DNA from: JBNLAN01 sp050302175 | Lineage (GTDB): Bacteria > Pseudomonadota > Zetaproteobacteria > Mariprofundales > Mariprofundaceae | Length of the DNA: 64,000 bases | Direction: 5' to 3' | NCBI GenBank assembly: GCA_050302175.1 | Contig: JBNLAN010000009.1 | Location: forward strand, 103,392 to 167,391 | Shown: positions 8,992-17,843 of the stretch, one piece after another | How the letters are laid out: every line of letters begins with the position of its first letter | Position numbering within the stretch: position 1 is the first letter of the stretch | Notes under the pieces: model-generated | What the model saw: the letters and a program-made list of their open reading frames with translations, nothing else | Database searches by the model: none | Told to the model about the DNA's origin: nothing | Translations under genes and position numbers: made by a program

Positions 8992-9680
8992 AGCGGATTG
9001 CGATCATTCCCGCCCGTGGTGGAAGTAAACGTATCCCGAACAAAAACATCAAATTTTTTCACGGGAAACCGATAATTTCCTATGTGCTAGAAACTGCGAA
9101 GGCATCGGGATTGTTTGATAAAATTCACGTTTCAACTGACTCTCAGGAGATTAAACAGGTGGTGGAGTCTCTCGGGTTTCCGGTCGATTTCCTCCGTCCT
9201 GATTCACTGGCTGATGATTACACGCCGATTATGCCGGTTCTCAGATTTGTGCTGGATGAGTATGAACAAAGGGGCGAAAAGTTTGACGTCGCTTGCATGT
9301 TAATGGCTACCGCCCCACTTCTGGAGGCATCGGATATTGTTGCAGCCTATGATATTTTTAATGCTGGTGGCGGTGATTTACCGGTACTTGGGGTAACAGA
9401 ATATCCGGCACCTATCGAATGGGCTTTTGAGAGAGACGATGACGGTCGTCTGATTCCGGTCGCGCCGGGAAAATTTTCGATCCGGTCCCAGGATATTGAA
9501 AAGAAATATTATGATGCAGGCTGTTTTTGCATGCTTCCCGCAGCCCGGATACAAGCGTCGGAAGGGGCCGGAGATGACTCCTCATTTCGGGGGTATGTTC
9601 TTCCTAAGACAAAGGCCGTAGATATAGATGATGAAAATGACTGGGCTTTTGCGGAAGCAATTTATGCCCGGCGACTCTGA
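8988..9680 (+). CDS. pseF: CMP-nonulosonic acid cytidylyltransferase, PseF-like
   Basis: A 230-residue acylneuraminate cytidylyltransferase that activates a nonulosonic acid with CTP to a CMP-sugar. The N-terminal nucleotide loop IPARGGSKRIPNKNI, then IHVSTDS, VACMLMATAPLLEASDI and YYDAGCFCM are all family signatures; the acidic residues in DIDDENDW near the end fit the metal site. Length matches PseF/NeuA N-domains with no extra domain. It starts with GTG overlapping the upstream stop (GTGA). This is the activating step after the PseI-like synthase. The pseudaminic rather than legionaminic assignment follows from the companion genes. Confidence 0.8.
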   Translation: MKRIAIIPARGGSKRIPNKNIKFFHGKPIISYVLETAKASGLFDKIHVSTDSQEIKQVVESLGFPVDFLRPDSLADDYTPIMPVLRFVLDEYEQRGEKFDVACMLMATAPLLEASDIVAAYDIFNAGGGDLPVLGVTEYPAPIEWAFERDDDGRLIPVAPGKFSIRSQDIEKKYYDAGCFCMLPAARIQASEGAGDDSSFRGYVLPKTKAVDIDDENDWAFAEAIYARRL

Positions 9681-9703
9681 ACGGGGGCAAGCAAAGCATC
9701 ATC

Positions 9704-10723
9704 ATGAAGATTCTTGCATACGAATCGGAGGCATTTGCTGAAGCCTGGAGCTATTTGTGGGGGAAGGATTCGTTTCAGCACGCCCTCTACACTCCGAAAC
9801 AGGCCGCTTATTACGACGCGTACCGGGAGTCTGTTCATTTCGAAAACGCCTCTTTCGTAGTGATATATAAAGAAAAACCGGTGTGCGGGATGCTTCTTAC
9901 TTTGGAAAGGAGTGATTCAAAGCTGGAACTCTCTTACTATGGTCTGCCGATCCTTTACCTTTGCGATGTTTCTTCAGACATGGCCCACTCACAGCTGCTT
10001 TACAAGCTTGTAAGGGATTATCTGGCATCGTTAATAGGTGAAGGCAATGAGGTAAACGTAGTGTTCAGAGAACCTGAAGACCACGCAGAGCTTTCGGCCC
10101 CGGGAAGGTATTTCCTCGAATCGGGGGGGGCTTTCAACACCCATGTGACACAGATGATTGATCTGGCTCAGGATACTGCAACCTTACGAAAGGGATTACG
10201 AAAGAGTTACAAAAGCCTTGTTTCATGGGGAGAGAAAAATCTCAATATGCTTGTGGCCGATCGGGAGAGTGTGGATTCATCTCTGATTTCATCTTTCCGG
10301 GAACTTCATGTCATGGTTGCCGGAAAAGAGACCCGGTCGAAAGAGACATGGGCCGCCCAGCAGCAGATGATCGAGGCGGGTGAGGCATTTGCTATTTTTG
10401 CATGGATGGATAAAAAGCTGGTTTCTGCAGCACTGTTTCCCCATAGCAACCGGTATTGTTTTTATGGTGTCAGCGCCTCGGACCGTTCCCTGTTTGACAA
10501 GCCATTGTCGCATGCCGTTCTATGGAAGGCTATTCATTATGCGAAAGAGATCGGATGTCGGCATTTCGAGATGGGAGAACAGTGCTACTACCTTTCACCG
10601 GATGCTTCGGAGCAGGCCAGGAAAGAGTACAATATCAGCAAGTTTAAACGAGGATTTGGAGGCTATCCGAAGATAGTAACTGATATTGTAATCCGGACAA
10701 CCAAGGCAGCCTGCTTTTCATGA
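9704..10723 (+). CDS. FemAB-like (GNAT-fold) acyl/aminoacyl transferase
   Basis: A 339-residue protein with the double-GNAT layout of FemAB-like transferases. The conserved second-domain region is visible as LRKGLRKSYKSLVSWGEK, AIFAWMDKKLVSAALF, RYCFYGVSASDR and AVLWKAIHYAKEIGCRHFEMGE. FemAB enzymes transfer amino acids from aminoacyl-tRNA to peptidoglycan, but the wider family acylates sugars in polysaccharide clusters. It contains a run of eight G (10123-10130) that could make the frame unstable. It overlaps the next gene by four bases. A role in decorating the glycan with an acyl or amino acid group is inferred. Confidence 0.65.
   Translation: MKILAYESEAFAEAWSYLWGKDSFQHALYTPKQAAYYDAYRESVHFENASFVVIYKEKPVCGMLLTLERSDSKLELSYYGLPILYLCDVSSDMAHSQLLYKLVRDYLASLIGEGNEVNVVFREPEDHAELSAPGRYFLESGGAFNTHVTQMIDLAQDTATLRKGLRKSYKSLVSWGEKNLNMLVADRESVDSSLISSFRELHVMVAGKETRSKETWAAQQQMIEAGEAFAIFAWMDKKLVSAALFPHSNRYCFYGVSASDRSLFDKPLSHAVLWKAIHYAKEIGCRHFEMGEQCYYLSPDASEQARKEYNISKFKRGFGGYPKIVTDIVIRTTKAACFS
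10123..10130 (+). repeat. G8 homopolymer in the FemAB-like gene
   Basis: Eight consecutive G within codons for Ser-Gly-Gly-Ala. Change by one base would truncate the FemAB-like protein near residue 145. Candidate slippage (contingency) tract; see the other G8 runs at 11115, 19233 and 29392. Confidence 0.6.
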
Positions 10724-11658
10724 GCTATTTTTTATGGCCGGAAGGAACCTTTAGCAGGTTCGGGCATTTGTTCAGGAGTGCGACAGCTGAAGAAGTAGAG
10801 TTTCGCCTCCAGTCAATGTATCCCTCCGGATATCCTGTACTCGTCTCCAGTGGTCGAGCTGCTATCAGGCTTGTCCATTCACTGATGGGTATTTCAAGGG
10901 GGGATTGTATAGGTGTCCCTCGATATGCTAGCCACTGTGTCTTGGATGTGGTCGCCAGATCGGCAGCTCCAGTTCTTTATCAGCATCCGGGAACAAGAAA
11001 GAGCGATCTGGTTTATCACCCTTGGGGATATCTGAATGCGGGCGAATGGATGAAACCGATCATTGAGGATGCGGTGGACACCTTGCTCGTTCCGGGAAAT
11101 GACCTGTTCCAAGTGGGGGGGGATTTTGAAATCTGGTCGCTGCCGAAGATACTGGGAACCTCTTCCGGTGGAGTTATATGGTGTCGCGAAGCGAGTGATG
11201 CGGAAAGTCTCAGAAGACTACGTTCAGAGTGTTCAGGTGGCTTTGCATTTTGGCTTCTCAGGCAGATGGGACATTTCTGGCATGCGTTACATGTGGCTTG
11301 GAGTGGTCTGGAAAGCCATCAGGGAGGAGACTTGGCCGGGATTGTTTGCGCCGAAGTTTTAAATGCGCTGGGGGCACTAGAGGCGTTAATTGAGGAGAGG
11401 AAACTCAGATGGACATTGGTCGAGAAGCTGATTCCCGATTGGGCGCATCTCGGAGACGGTCGCCTTCCATGCTGCGTTCCGCTTGAGGTCAAGGAAGAGA
11501 TCGTGACTTCCCTTTCTGAGCTTGGCTTTTCAGCCGGGTTTCGAATTCTTGAGATCGGTGACTCCTTTCATCGTATATTTGCATTGCCGATTCACCAAGA
11601 TGTCCCGGAAAGGCTTATCAGGGACGCTTTAGCATTATTTGACGATTGTGAGAAATAA
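10720..11658 (+). CDS. DegT/DnrJ-like PLP-dependent protein, short form
   Basis: A 312-residue protein resembling a shortened DegT/DnrJ aminotransferase. It has a GRAAI-type start (PVLVSSGRAAIRL), a possible cofactor segment IIEDAVDTLLV, and a lysine in SLPKILGTSSGGVIW that lines up with the Schiff-base lysine of the family. Typical members are 360-400 residues, and the missing part is in the C-terminal domain. Its ATG overlaps the upstream stop (ATGA), and a G8 run lies at 11115-11122. It may be an aminotransferase or a catalytically altered homologue working with the adjacent FemAB-like and GNAT proteins. Confidence 0.55.
   Translation: MSYFLWPEGTFSRFGHLFRSATAEEVEFRLQSMYPSGYPVLVSSGRAAIRLVHSLMGISRGDCIGVPRYASHCVLDVVARSAAPVLYQHPGTRKSDLVYHPWGYLNAGEWMKPIIEDAVDTLLVPGNDLFQVGGDFEIWSLPKILGTSSGGVIWCREASDAESLRRLRSECSGGFAFWLLRQMGHFWHALHVAWSGLESHQGGDLAGIVCAEVLNALGALEALIEERKLRWTLVEKLIPDWAHLGDGRLPCCVPLEVKEEIVTSLSELGFSAGFRILEIGDSFHRIFALPIHQDVPERLIRDALALFDDCEK
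11115..11122 (+). repeat. G8 homopolymer in the DegT-like gene
   Basis: Eight G spanning codons for Val-Gly-Gly-Asp. A one-base slip would cut the protein off near its middle, before the presumed PLP lysine. Confidence 0.6.
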
Positions 11659-11662
11659 TTTG

Positions 11663-12727
11663 ATGGCTGTAACTTTCGATATAGCAAAGAACGAGGATGA
11701 GATTCGGGCGGCCTTTAAACTGGCCTGTGACGTTTTTAGCGAAAATGCAAATTCTCAAACTTACCAAAGCGACAAGCAAAGGATATGGGAAAGCGATCCG
11801 TATGGAGCAGAAGAGGGGAATTTAGTCCTTGCCAAGTCGGAGAACAGTAAGGTCATCGGTTTGGTAAGAATTGTTCCACGTATGATTTTCAGAGAGGGTG
11901 TTTCTCTTCGCGTTGCGGGTTTTAGCAGTGTTTGCCTTTCTCCGGAGTATCGCAATAGAGGGTTGTCCAGGCCATTAATGGAACATGCACTTTGGCACTG
12001 TGAACAGAGAGGGTTCGATCTTGCTTTTCTTATTGCCAGAAGGGCGGTGGATCATTATTACAACAAGTTCGGTTTCTGGGGTATATCTTCCTATAATCGG
12101 TTGAGTATAAAACTGCCCATTACCTCTCAGCAAAAGAAGCCTGTTCAGCTTTTGGAAATAAGTTTTGACTCGGACACGATTGCTACTCTGAAACAAGCGT
12201 ATTGGGCTAGTTACAGTAGATGTTTTGGTACGGTGGATCGGGCGTTGGATGAGTACTGGCTATACCTTCGCGACTATATCAAGACAATAACTTCGGTTTC
12301 TATGAAGGGTATATATCTGGATCACGCTTTGGTTGGTTATGTGATTGTGGATGAGGAAGGCACTGTTTATGAGATTGCTTATGTAGATGAAGAGGATATC
12401 GGCATCGGATCACTTTCCCAAGTGTGCAGAGATGGGGATGAAGAGCTGGTTTTGGAGATTCCACCGGAGCATGCTCTGGTTTCTTGTCTGGCGGAAGAGG
12501 ATTTTTCTATAAGATATCGTCAGTGCAGTTACGGTGGACACATGATCAAAGTACTTGATTACAAGCGTATGGCGGATTTGTATGCGCAGAGGATGGGTAA
12601 GGCCTTTGTTACAAAGAATGCCCATGGGCTTTCATACGAAGAGACCTGTAGACTTGTTGGTGCATACAGCATAGCGATTAACCCGAAAGGATTATCCTTC
12701 AATGTCAGTCTTCCGGATCGGTTTTGA
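11663..12727 (+). CDS. GNAT N-acetyltransferase, two-domain
   Basis: A 354-residue acetyltransferase. The N-terminal ~150 residues hold a GNAT domain: VIGLVRIVPR, then the acetyl-CoA loop VCLSPEYRNRGLSRPLMEHAL (split here around residues 90-110) and YYNKFGFWGIS at the end. The rest is a second domain, a layout reminiscent of Eis-type or other double-domain acetyltransferases. The start is the ATG four bases after the previous stop; an upstream TTG would overlap it. With the FemAB-like and DegT-like genes it forms a three-gene modification module. Substrate unknown. Confidence 0.65.
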   Translation: MAVTFDIAKNEDEIRAAFKLACDVFSENANSQTYQSDKQRIWESDPYGAEEGNLVLAKSENSKVIGLVRIVPRMIFREGVSLRVAGFSSVCLSPEYRNRGLSRPLMEHALWHCEQRGFDLAFLIARRAVDHYYNKFGFWGISSYNRLSIKLPITSQQKKPVQLLEISFDSDTIATLKQAYWASYSRCFGTVDRALDEYWLYLRDYIKTITSVSMKGIYLDHALVGYVIVDEEGTVYEIAYVDEEDIGIGSLSQVCRDGDEELVLEIPPEHALVSCLAEEDFSIRYRQCSYGGHMIKVLDYKRMADLYAQRMGKAFVTKNAHGLSYEETCRLVGAYSIAINPKGLSFNVSLPDRF

Positions 12728-12737
12728 AGGATAGCTA

Positions 12738-14309
12738 ATGGGCACACGGAAAGCGTATCTGGCGCATGTTTGTAACCAGATTAATCATGTATCCGATCAG
12801 GTAAAAAACTGGTTGGCTAATCAGCCTATATCGATTCTTGATTACGACAGTCTGGCGTTGTCCCGTCGTCTTACGCAAAAAATTGTCGATACAATATACA
12901 ACCCGATTCTTCGTGCTGTGGCTTGGGATCAGGAAGCACGTCCGGAATCATTTCCTGCGGTAAAACATGTGATGAAGATTGGCGGGATAACGATTGAAAC
13001 GAGTTCAGGTGAAACTTCTGTTTCAACCAGGCAGGTGGCCAGGCACATCTACGAGTTTTGTCTCCATTGGTTTTACCTTCTCTTCAGGATATTGAAGACA
13101 TTTTTTGATCGTGGTGGCAGGAGGGAGCTTAAGGCAACTTTATTGTACGGAGTTGGCTCTGAGAATATTTCCGTCGATGGAAATGACCGACGCTTTCTGG
13201 AGTATTGTTATAAAGGTCCAATTCGCCCGCTCAATGATGCAGATATACTTATTGTCCAAAGTGTGATGCCTATAAAGGGTACGGAACCAGAAAAAGTATT
13301 TTATAGGCGTTTTCCTGAAATCGACCTGCTCGATTTACTTCGCATTGATTGGTGGGAGGGGATATCGCTTCTTTTCGGACATATCCGACTTTTCTTTGTT
13401 TATATGTATAAAGTGCTGTCCAATCCTCTGCTTTCCCTGTTGGGAAGGGATATTGCGAATGAGATGTTGATCCGTTGGTTGAATGACAGAGGCGAAATCA
13501 AAGATGTTATCATAACCAATTCAAGTTACTCGCGACAGTTTCTATGGATGTATGACTTGCCGGGAAGAAAATATACCCTGCATCAGTTATGGTATTCGAT
13601 GAATAATAAGCCAATAGTGTATAGATCTGAGCCATTGGAAGCAATTGTGCCGGGTATTTATTGCAACGTATCAGATGAATTGTGGGTTTGGACGGAATCC
13701 CAGAAAGAGTATTTTGAGAAGATAATGGTTGGACACAGGTTTCATGTGGTCGGTCCCATTCTATGGTATCTGAATACGGTTTCGGAGCCTTTATCCTCAA
13801 AAAAGATCCGGATTGCACTATTTGATGTAACGCCAGTTAATGATGCGTGGGCAAGAAACTATGGCATTATTTATAATTATTACTCTCCGGAGAATATGAG
13901 AGTATTTATAAAAGACACTATCGACGTGATTAGGGAAATATTTCACGATCATGATGTTGAAGTTGTTTTAAAACATAAGAGGCCACCTCATTCCATCCAT
14001 GATGACCGCTATTTTTCACTTATCGAAGGGCTTTTAAGTAAAGTTCCCTATTTTAAGGTTGTCCCGCCCGCTTCAAATATGTTCGAGCTTCTTTCAGGAT
14101 GTGATATGGCAATTGTCGTCCCCTTTTCGTCACCTGCATACGTGGCCAGCTTTCTTGGGATTCCGGCCATATACTTTGATCCTGTTGAGCTTCTCGATCC
14201 TTCATATGAAAGTGACTCGCTGGTTTCTTTTGCATCCGGGAGAAAAGAACTGTCAGATATAATTGAGAGCATTTCTAATAAAAAGATTACTCGGACTTTA
14301 TCTCAATAA
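12738..14309 (+). CDS. Large glycosyltransferase-like protein (PFTS-motif polysaccharide type)
   Basis: A 523-residue cytoplasmic protein with no signal peptide. The C-terminal half looks like a GT-B nucleotide-sugar domain: VVLKHKRPP, then FELLSGCDMAIVVPFSSPAYVA and FLGIPAIYFDPVELL (residues ~450-490). The PFSS motif (about residue 462) resembles the PFTS motif of certain surface-polysaccharide proteins. The N-terminal half (about residues 1-250) is not recognised. It begins 10 bases after the GNAT stop with an AAGGA ribosome site and overlaps the convergent radical SAM gene by 23 bases. Probably a glycosyltransferase; the donor could be the CMP-sugar made upstream. Confidence 0.55.
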   Translation: MGTRKAYLAHVCNQINHVSDQVKNWLANQPISILDYDSLALSRRLTQKIVDTIYNPILRAVAWDQEARPESFPAVKHVMKIGGITIETSSGETSVSTRQVARHIYEFCLHWFYLLFRILKTFFDRGGRRELKATLLYGVGSENISVDGNDRRFLEYCYKGPIRPLNDADILIVQSVMPIKGTEPEKVFYRRFPEIDLLDLLRIDWWEGISLLFGHIRLFFVYMYKVLSNPLLSLLGRDIANEMLIRWLNDRGEIKDVIITNSSYSRQFLWMYDLPGRKYTLHQLWYSMNNKPIVYRSEPLEAIVPGIYCNVSDELWVWTESQKEYFEKIMVGHRFHVVGPILWYLNTVSEPLSSKKIRIALFDVTPVNDAWARNYGIIYNYYSPENMRVFIKDTIDVIREIFHDHDVEVVLKHKRPPHSIHDDRYFSLIEGLLSKVPYFKVVPPASNMFELLSGCDMAIVVPFSSPAYVASFLGIPAIYFDPVELLDPSYESDSLVSFASGRKELSDIIESISNKKITRTLSQ

Positions 14310-15924
14310 CTTTCTGCTGGAACAACTCTTTCTCAGCTACTTTTTTCATCGGTGTGGTTCGGGCACCAATAATGAGGTTGTCCACATCCAGTGCTTTTTC
14401 CTGATCGAGTCGCCATATCGGACGTTGTGATTTGGTTTTTTTCAGAAGCCATTCGAGGTTACCTTCGAATTTTCTCAAGAGCACAAAGAGTGGAATCAAT
14501 AGCGCCCCTCGCAACTGGATAAGTCCGTAGCGGGTTTTAAGAGAGCGGATGGAGAAGTGCCCCCTCTTAATTTTTATTTTTAATACTTCTCCGTTGATGC
14601 GGGCATGAAACAGGCGTACCACCCAGTCACGGTATTCGGTTAGATTGATGATAAGATTCTGGATTGGCTCGAAATCAGTGCAGGATAATAAGTAGGCATG
14701 CGGATCCTTGATCAGTTGCTGTTCAATTGCCCAGTCATAAAGGCGTGCGCCAGGATAGGGTGTGGCATAGAAGACACCCGGGCTATGTATGCCTGCCTCG
14801 GTGATAGAGCTGCAAGTATCCGAGACGGATTCGAAATCTTCACCTACCATACCGACCATCAATGATCCACCCGGATACATCGGTGATGCATCCAGACGCC
14901 TGTAAGCATCGATGTTCTCCTGCCGAGTCGTTCGCTTCCAGTAGAGATCGAGAATCTTCTGGCTGCCGGACTCGTAGCCATAGCCGACGGCAATGCAGTT
15001 GGTGTTACTTAATGTGTTGATGTTTTCCTCGGTGATGAAGTTGGCACGTGTCGCAGTCTGCCAGAAGCAGTTTGGGAAGTTTTCATTCATCATCGCTGCC
15101 AACTCTATGGCCGAACGGCGGTTAGTGAAGACCATCTCCTCGCCGATACCGAAAAGGTTGATGCCGTAGTTGTCGACTAAAAACTGTAGATTTTTGCGAA
15201 GATATTCCATGGAGTGTCTTTTAAAACCGACGAACTCCTGTTCATGGATGCAAAAAGTGCATTTGTCCGTGCAACCTCGTGTGGCCATTACAGGAAAGGA
15301 CCTGACAAAATCAACTTTGTTTGGCCTGTTATTGATTCTGAGATAGTTAGTCAGTTTGCTGAGGAAGGCGGACGAAGTCGCGTAATATTCCATGTCAATT
15401 AGGTGGTAGGCAGGGAGGGGCAGATCGTCCATGTGGTCGAAAAAGAGGCGCCCTGGTTTGTGTAGTAGCTTGCCATCCTCGGCCCGATGCGTAACACCGG
15501 GGATATCCTGAATGTCGTCAGGGTACCCATCACGGATGGCCTCACTGATTTTCAGGAAAGGAATTTCACCATAGCCATGAACCGTGTAGTCGATGGGAGC
15601 ATGGGCAAAGAGATTATGATCGTTGCCGGTGACGACCTGCCCACCAACAACCAGAGGTATATCTGGAAATGCCCGCTTGAGCTCTCCGGTCATCTGAAGG
15701 ATATGTTGATAGGCAGTGATGATGCCGCCGATGCCAATTACGTCTGGTTTGAATTCGCGGCACGTCTCCACTACCCATTCGATGTTGCGTTCTTTGGCAT
15801 TATCGATCAGCTTCACCTCGAAGCCATTGTTTTCCAGATGTGCAGCGATGTACATTAACCCAATGGGGGGGAAGTAATTGGGAACGGAAGGTCTGGCTGG
15901 TGTATAAATCAGGGCAACTTTCAT
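14287..15924 (-). CDS. B12-binding-domain radical SAM protein
   Basis: A 545-residue protein with an N-terminal cobalamin-binding-type domain (residues ~1-140; YFPPIGLMYIAAHLE, PDVIGIGGII) and a radical SAM core with the cluster motif CTDKCTFC near residue 220, followed by FGIGEEMVF and VGYGYESGS. The C-terminal ~120 residues are basic and family-specific. Proteins of this class methylate unactivated carbons or rearrange substrates. The start is the ATG giving MKVALIYTPARP; a TTG three codons earlier is possible. It is transcribed against its neighbours and overlaps the 3' end of the upstream glycosyltransferase-like gene. The substrate may be a sugar or lipid of the glycan pathway. Confidence 0.8.
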   Translation of the reverse strand: MKVALIYTPARPSVPNYFPPIGLMYIAAHLENNGFEVKLIDNAKERNIEWVVETCREFKPDVIGIGGIITAYQHILQMTGELKRAFPDIPLVVGGQVVTGNDHNLFAHAPIDYTVHGYGEIPFLKISEAIRDGYPDDIQDIPGVTHRAEDGKLLHKPGRLFFDHMDDLPLPAYHLIDMEYYATSSAFLSKLTNYLRINNRPNKVDFVRSFPVMATRGCTDKCTFCIHEQEFVGFKRHSMEYLRKNLQFLVDNYGINLFGIGEEMVFTNRRSAIELAAMMNENFPNCFWQTATRANFITEENINTLSNTNCIAVGYGYESGSQKILDLYWKRTTRQENIDAYRRLDASPMYPGGSLMVGMVGEDFESVSDTCSSITEAGIHSPGVFYATPYPGARLYDWAIEQQLIKDPHAYLLSCTDFEPIQNLIINLTEYRDWVVRLFHARINGEVLKIKIKRGHFSIRSLKTRYGLIQLRGALLIPLFVLLRKFEGNLEWLLKKTKSQRPIWRLDQEKALDVDNLIIGARTTPMKKVAEKELFQQKVIEIKSE

Positions 15925-15925
15925 A

Positions 15926-15954
15926 TTGTACAATAATTTAATATTTATTATAAA
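15926..15954 (+). promoter_or_regulatory. Candidate sigma70 promoter for the flippase operon
   Basis: TTGTAC and TATAAA separated by 17 bases in an AT-rich divergent gap, about 115 bases before the flippase ATG. A TATAAT on the opposite strand (15947-15952) could serve the radical SAM gene. Motif match only. Confidence 0.35.
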
Positions 15955-16068
15955 ATGTCTATGGTTTCAATACATAATAAATCTAGGGGAAATGGTTGGA
16001 TTGTGAAGACGGTTATCTGATCTTGAAGCGTGCTTTCTTTTCGATACCCAATTCTAATTTTCGTACAC

Positions 16069-17547
16069 ATGGATAAACAGCGCCAAATCCGTAATTCAGT
16101 TCTCTATTTTTTACCTGTGGTAGTCAGTAGCGTGATTCCGCTGATTGTTCTCCCTGTTTATACCCGCTATTTAACACCGGCAGATTATGGTATCTATGCT
16201 TTGGCCCAGATATGGGCAACTCTCCTGTCCGGCTTTTTTCAATTTGGTTTAAACTCCTCTTACAATAGAAATTTCTTCAAGTACCGTGAGGTGCCTGAAA
16301 GCAATGGGAAATTACTTTATTCTGTTATGTTTTTCTCGCTGATAAGTTCGTCCGTTGGACTTTTGGGCACATATGTTTTCGAGGAGATGGTAGCTGAGTT
16401 TCTGACAGGCGATGCTTCTAATGGGCATATTGTGACGATGTTGTTGTTTGCGACTATCGTTACCAGCACCAATGTTTTTTATCTTAATTTTTTTAGGAAC
16501 TCCGAACATGTTCGTAGGTATGTCCTTTACACTGTCGCGGGGACTATCGGAAATGCCATGCTCGGCATTTTGTTTGTGGTGGTATACAAGGTTGGCGTGA
16601 TAGGGCTCGCTTATGCTCAGTTGATTGTGGCGTTGGTGCTTTTCGCAATTATGAGCACTTTGTTGATGCGGCGTCTGGTATTCCGGTTTGATATGTTTTT
16701 GTTACAAGAGGCGCTGGTAATCGGATATCCAATTACGTTTAAATCGATGTTCGGAGTTGTCAATCAACAGTTCGATAAATATATGCTTGGGCTGTTGGGT
16801 ACATTAGGCGGGGTTGGCGTTTACACCATTGGTCAGAATATCTCCTACATATCATTTATTTTTATGAATGCATTGCAGAATGTATTTTCTCCACGGGTAT
16901 ATCGGGAGATGTTCGATAATGAAGAGGGTGGGGGAGTATTGGGTCCGTACCTGACTCCGTTCTTCTATCTTGCGATCCTGCCATGCGTGCTGCTGGCACT
17001 TTTCAGCGAAGAGGTGGTTTGGTTGCTGCTACCGACGGAATTCCAGGGGTCTGCACCGATTATTACTGTACTTAGTATGTATTACGGACTGATGTTCTTC
17101 GGTAAGGTGACACCGCTGCAGTTGATGTATGCTAAACGTGCTGGAATCACTATGTGGTTGTTGGGATTAAGTATTATGTTAAATGTTGCCCTCAATATTC
17201 CGTTTATCAAGCTGTGGGGTGCTGTTGGCGCTGCCTGGGCGACGCTATTGGCCAGCGCAACGTCAATAGCGCTGGGTATCTATGTCGCCCAGAAATATTT
17301 CAGGATTCATTGGCAATGGATGAAGTTGTCGACGATTCTCTTCATGTTTCTGCTGATTGTCGTAATAGTCACTACCTTACAGAGTATCGGGGTTGGTTAC
17401 GGTGTCCAGCTATCAGTTAAGCTGTTGTTTCTTCTTGGTTTTATTTTTCTGGGTAACAGAATAGGCATCGTTACACGAGAGAATCTGCATGCGTTGAGAA
17501 TGACGGTCGGTAGTCTTGCAAGTGGAAAACGGGCAGGAGGACAGTAA
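16069..17547 (+). CDS. Wzx-like oligosaccharide flippase (PST family)
   Basis: A 492-residue polytopic membrane protein with the opening RNSVLYFLPVVVSSVIPLIV and PVYTRYLTPADYGIYALAQ, the typical signature of polysaccharide flippases. About 12-14 hydrophobic segments can be counted, and length matches Wzx proteins. It would move undecaprenyl-linked repeat units across the inner membrane. The ATG chosen (MDKQRQIRNSV) gives the usual short cytoplasmic N-terminus; longer starts add an atypical hydrophobic stretch. It opens the second plus-strand group after the divergent promoter region. Confidence 0.85.
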   Translation: MDKQRQIRNSVLYFLPVVVSSVIPLIVLPVYTRYLTPADYGIYALAQIWATLLSGFFQFGLNSSYNRNFFKYREVPESNGKLLYSVMFFSLISSSVGLLGTYVFEEMVAEFLTGDASNGHIVTMLLFATIVTSTNVFYLNFFRNSEHVRRYVLYTVAGTIGNAMLGILFVVVYKVGVIGLAYAQLIVALVLFAIMSTLLMRRLVFRFDMFLLQEALVIGYPITFKSMFGVVNQQFDKYMLGLLGTLGGVGVYTIGQNISYISFIFMNALQNVFSPRVYREMFDNEEGGGVLGPYLTPFFYLAILPCVLLALFSEEVVWLLLPTEFQGSAPIITVLSMYYGLMFFGKVTPLQLMYAKRAGITMWLLGLSIMLNVALNIPFIKLWGAVGAAWATLLASATSIALGIYVAQKYFRIHWQWMKLSTILFMFLLIVVIVTTLQSIGVGYGVQLSVKLLFLLGFIFLGNRIGIVTRENLHALRMTVGSLASGKRAGGQ

Positions 17548-17838
17548 ATGGAGAAATGGTTGACGTTGATTCGGAAATACCCGTGGATCGATCTCCTCTG
17601 GTTCGGCATCTATCGTCTTCGTGTCAAAGTAATGGAGATTGTCTCCGCACTGTGGTTTCGTGGCAAATGCACCGCTATGGGAATTGCTTTTGGACGTCGT
17701 GGCCGTGTTTGGGGGGAAGTGCAATCAACAGGCCCCCGGGTAGCTGGATTAGTCTGGGTGATAACCTTTGGATCACAACATGAGCAAATCGATTCCTGTC
17801 AATTATCTTACGGCGGACTTACCAGCCTGGGTGGTTAG
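17548..17838 (+). pseudogene. Broken left-handed beta-helix acyltransferase remnant
   Basis: The frame opens with MEKWLTLIRKYPWIDLLWFG and reads RGRVWGEVQSTGP, which looks like the start of a hexapeptide-repeat acyltransferase. After the run of five C near 17731-17735 it becomes meaningless. Reading in the -1 frame instead gives PPGSWISLGDNLWIT, the expected hexapeptide continuation, then a stop. One missing C (five instead of six) would explain the break. Even corrected, the product would stop after about 75 residues, so the gene is also truncated. It lies directly before an intact acyltransferase of the same fold. Alternatively, a short unrelated reading frame. Confidence 0.55.
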
Positions 17839-17843
17839 ATAAT

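Noticed and set aside
17779..17841. Short frame MSKSIPVNYL... after the broken acyltransferase
   Set aside because: Only 20 codons and no homologue-like features; likely debris of the pseudogene.
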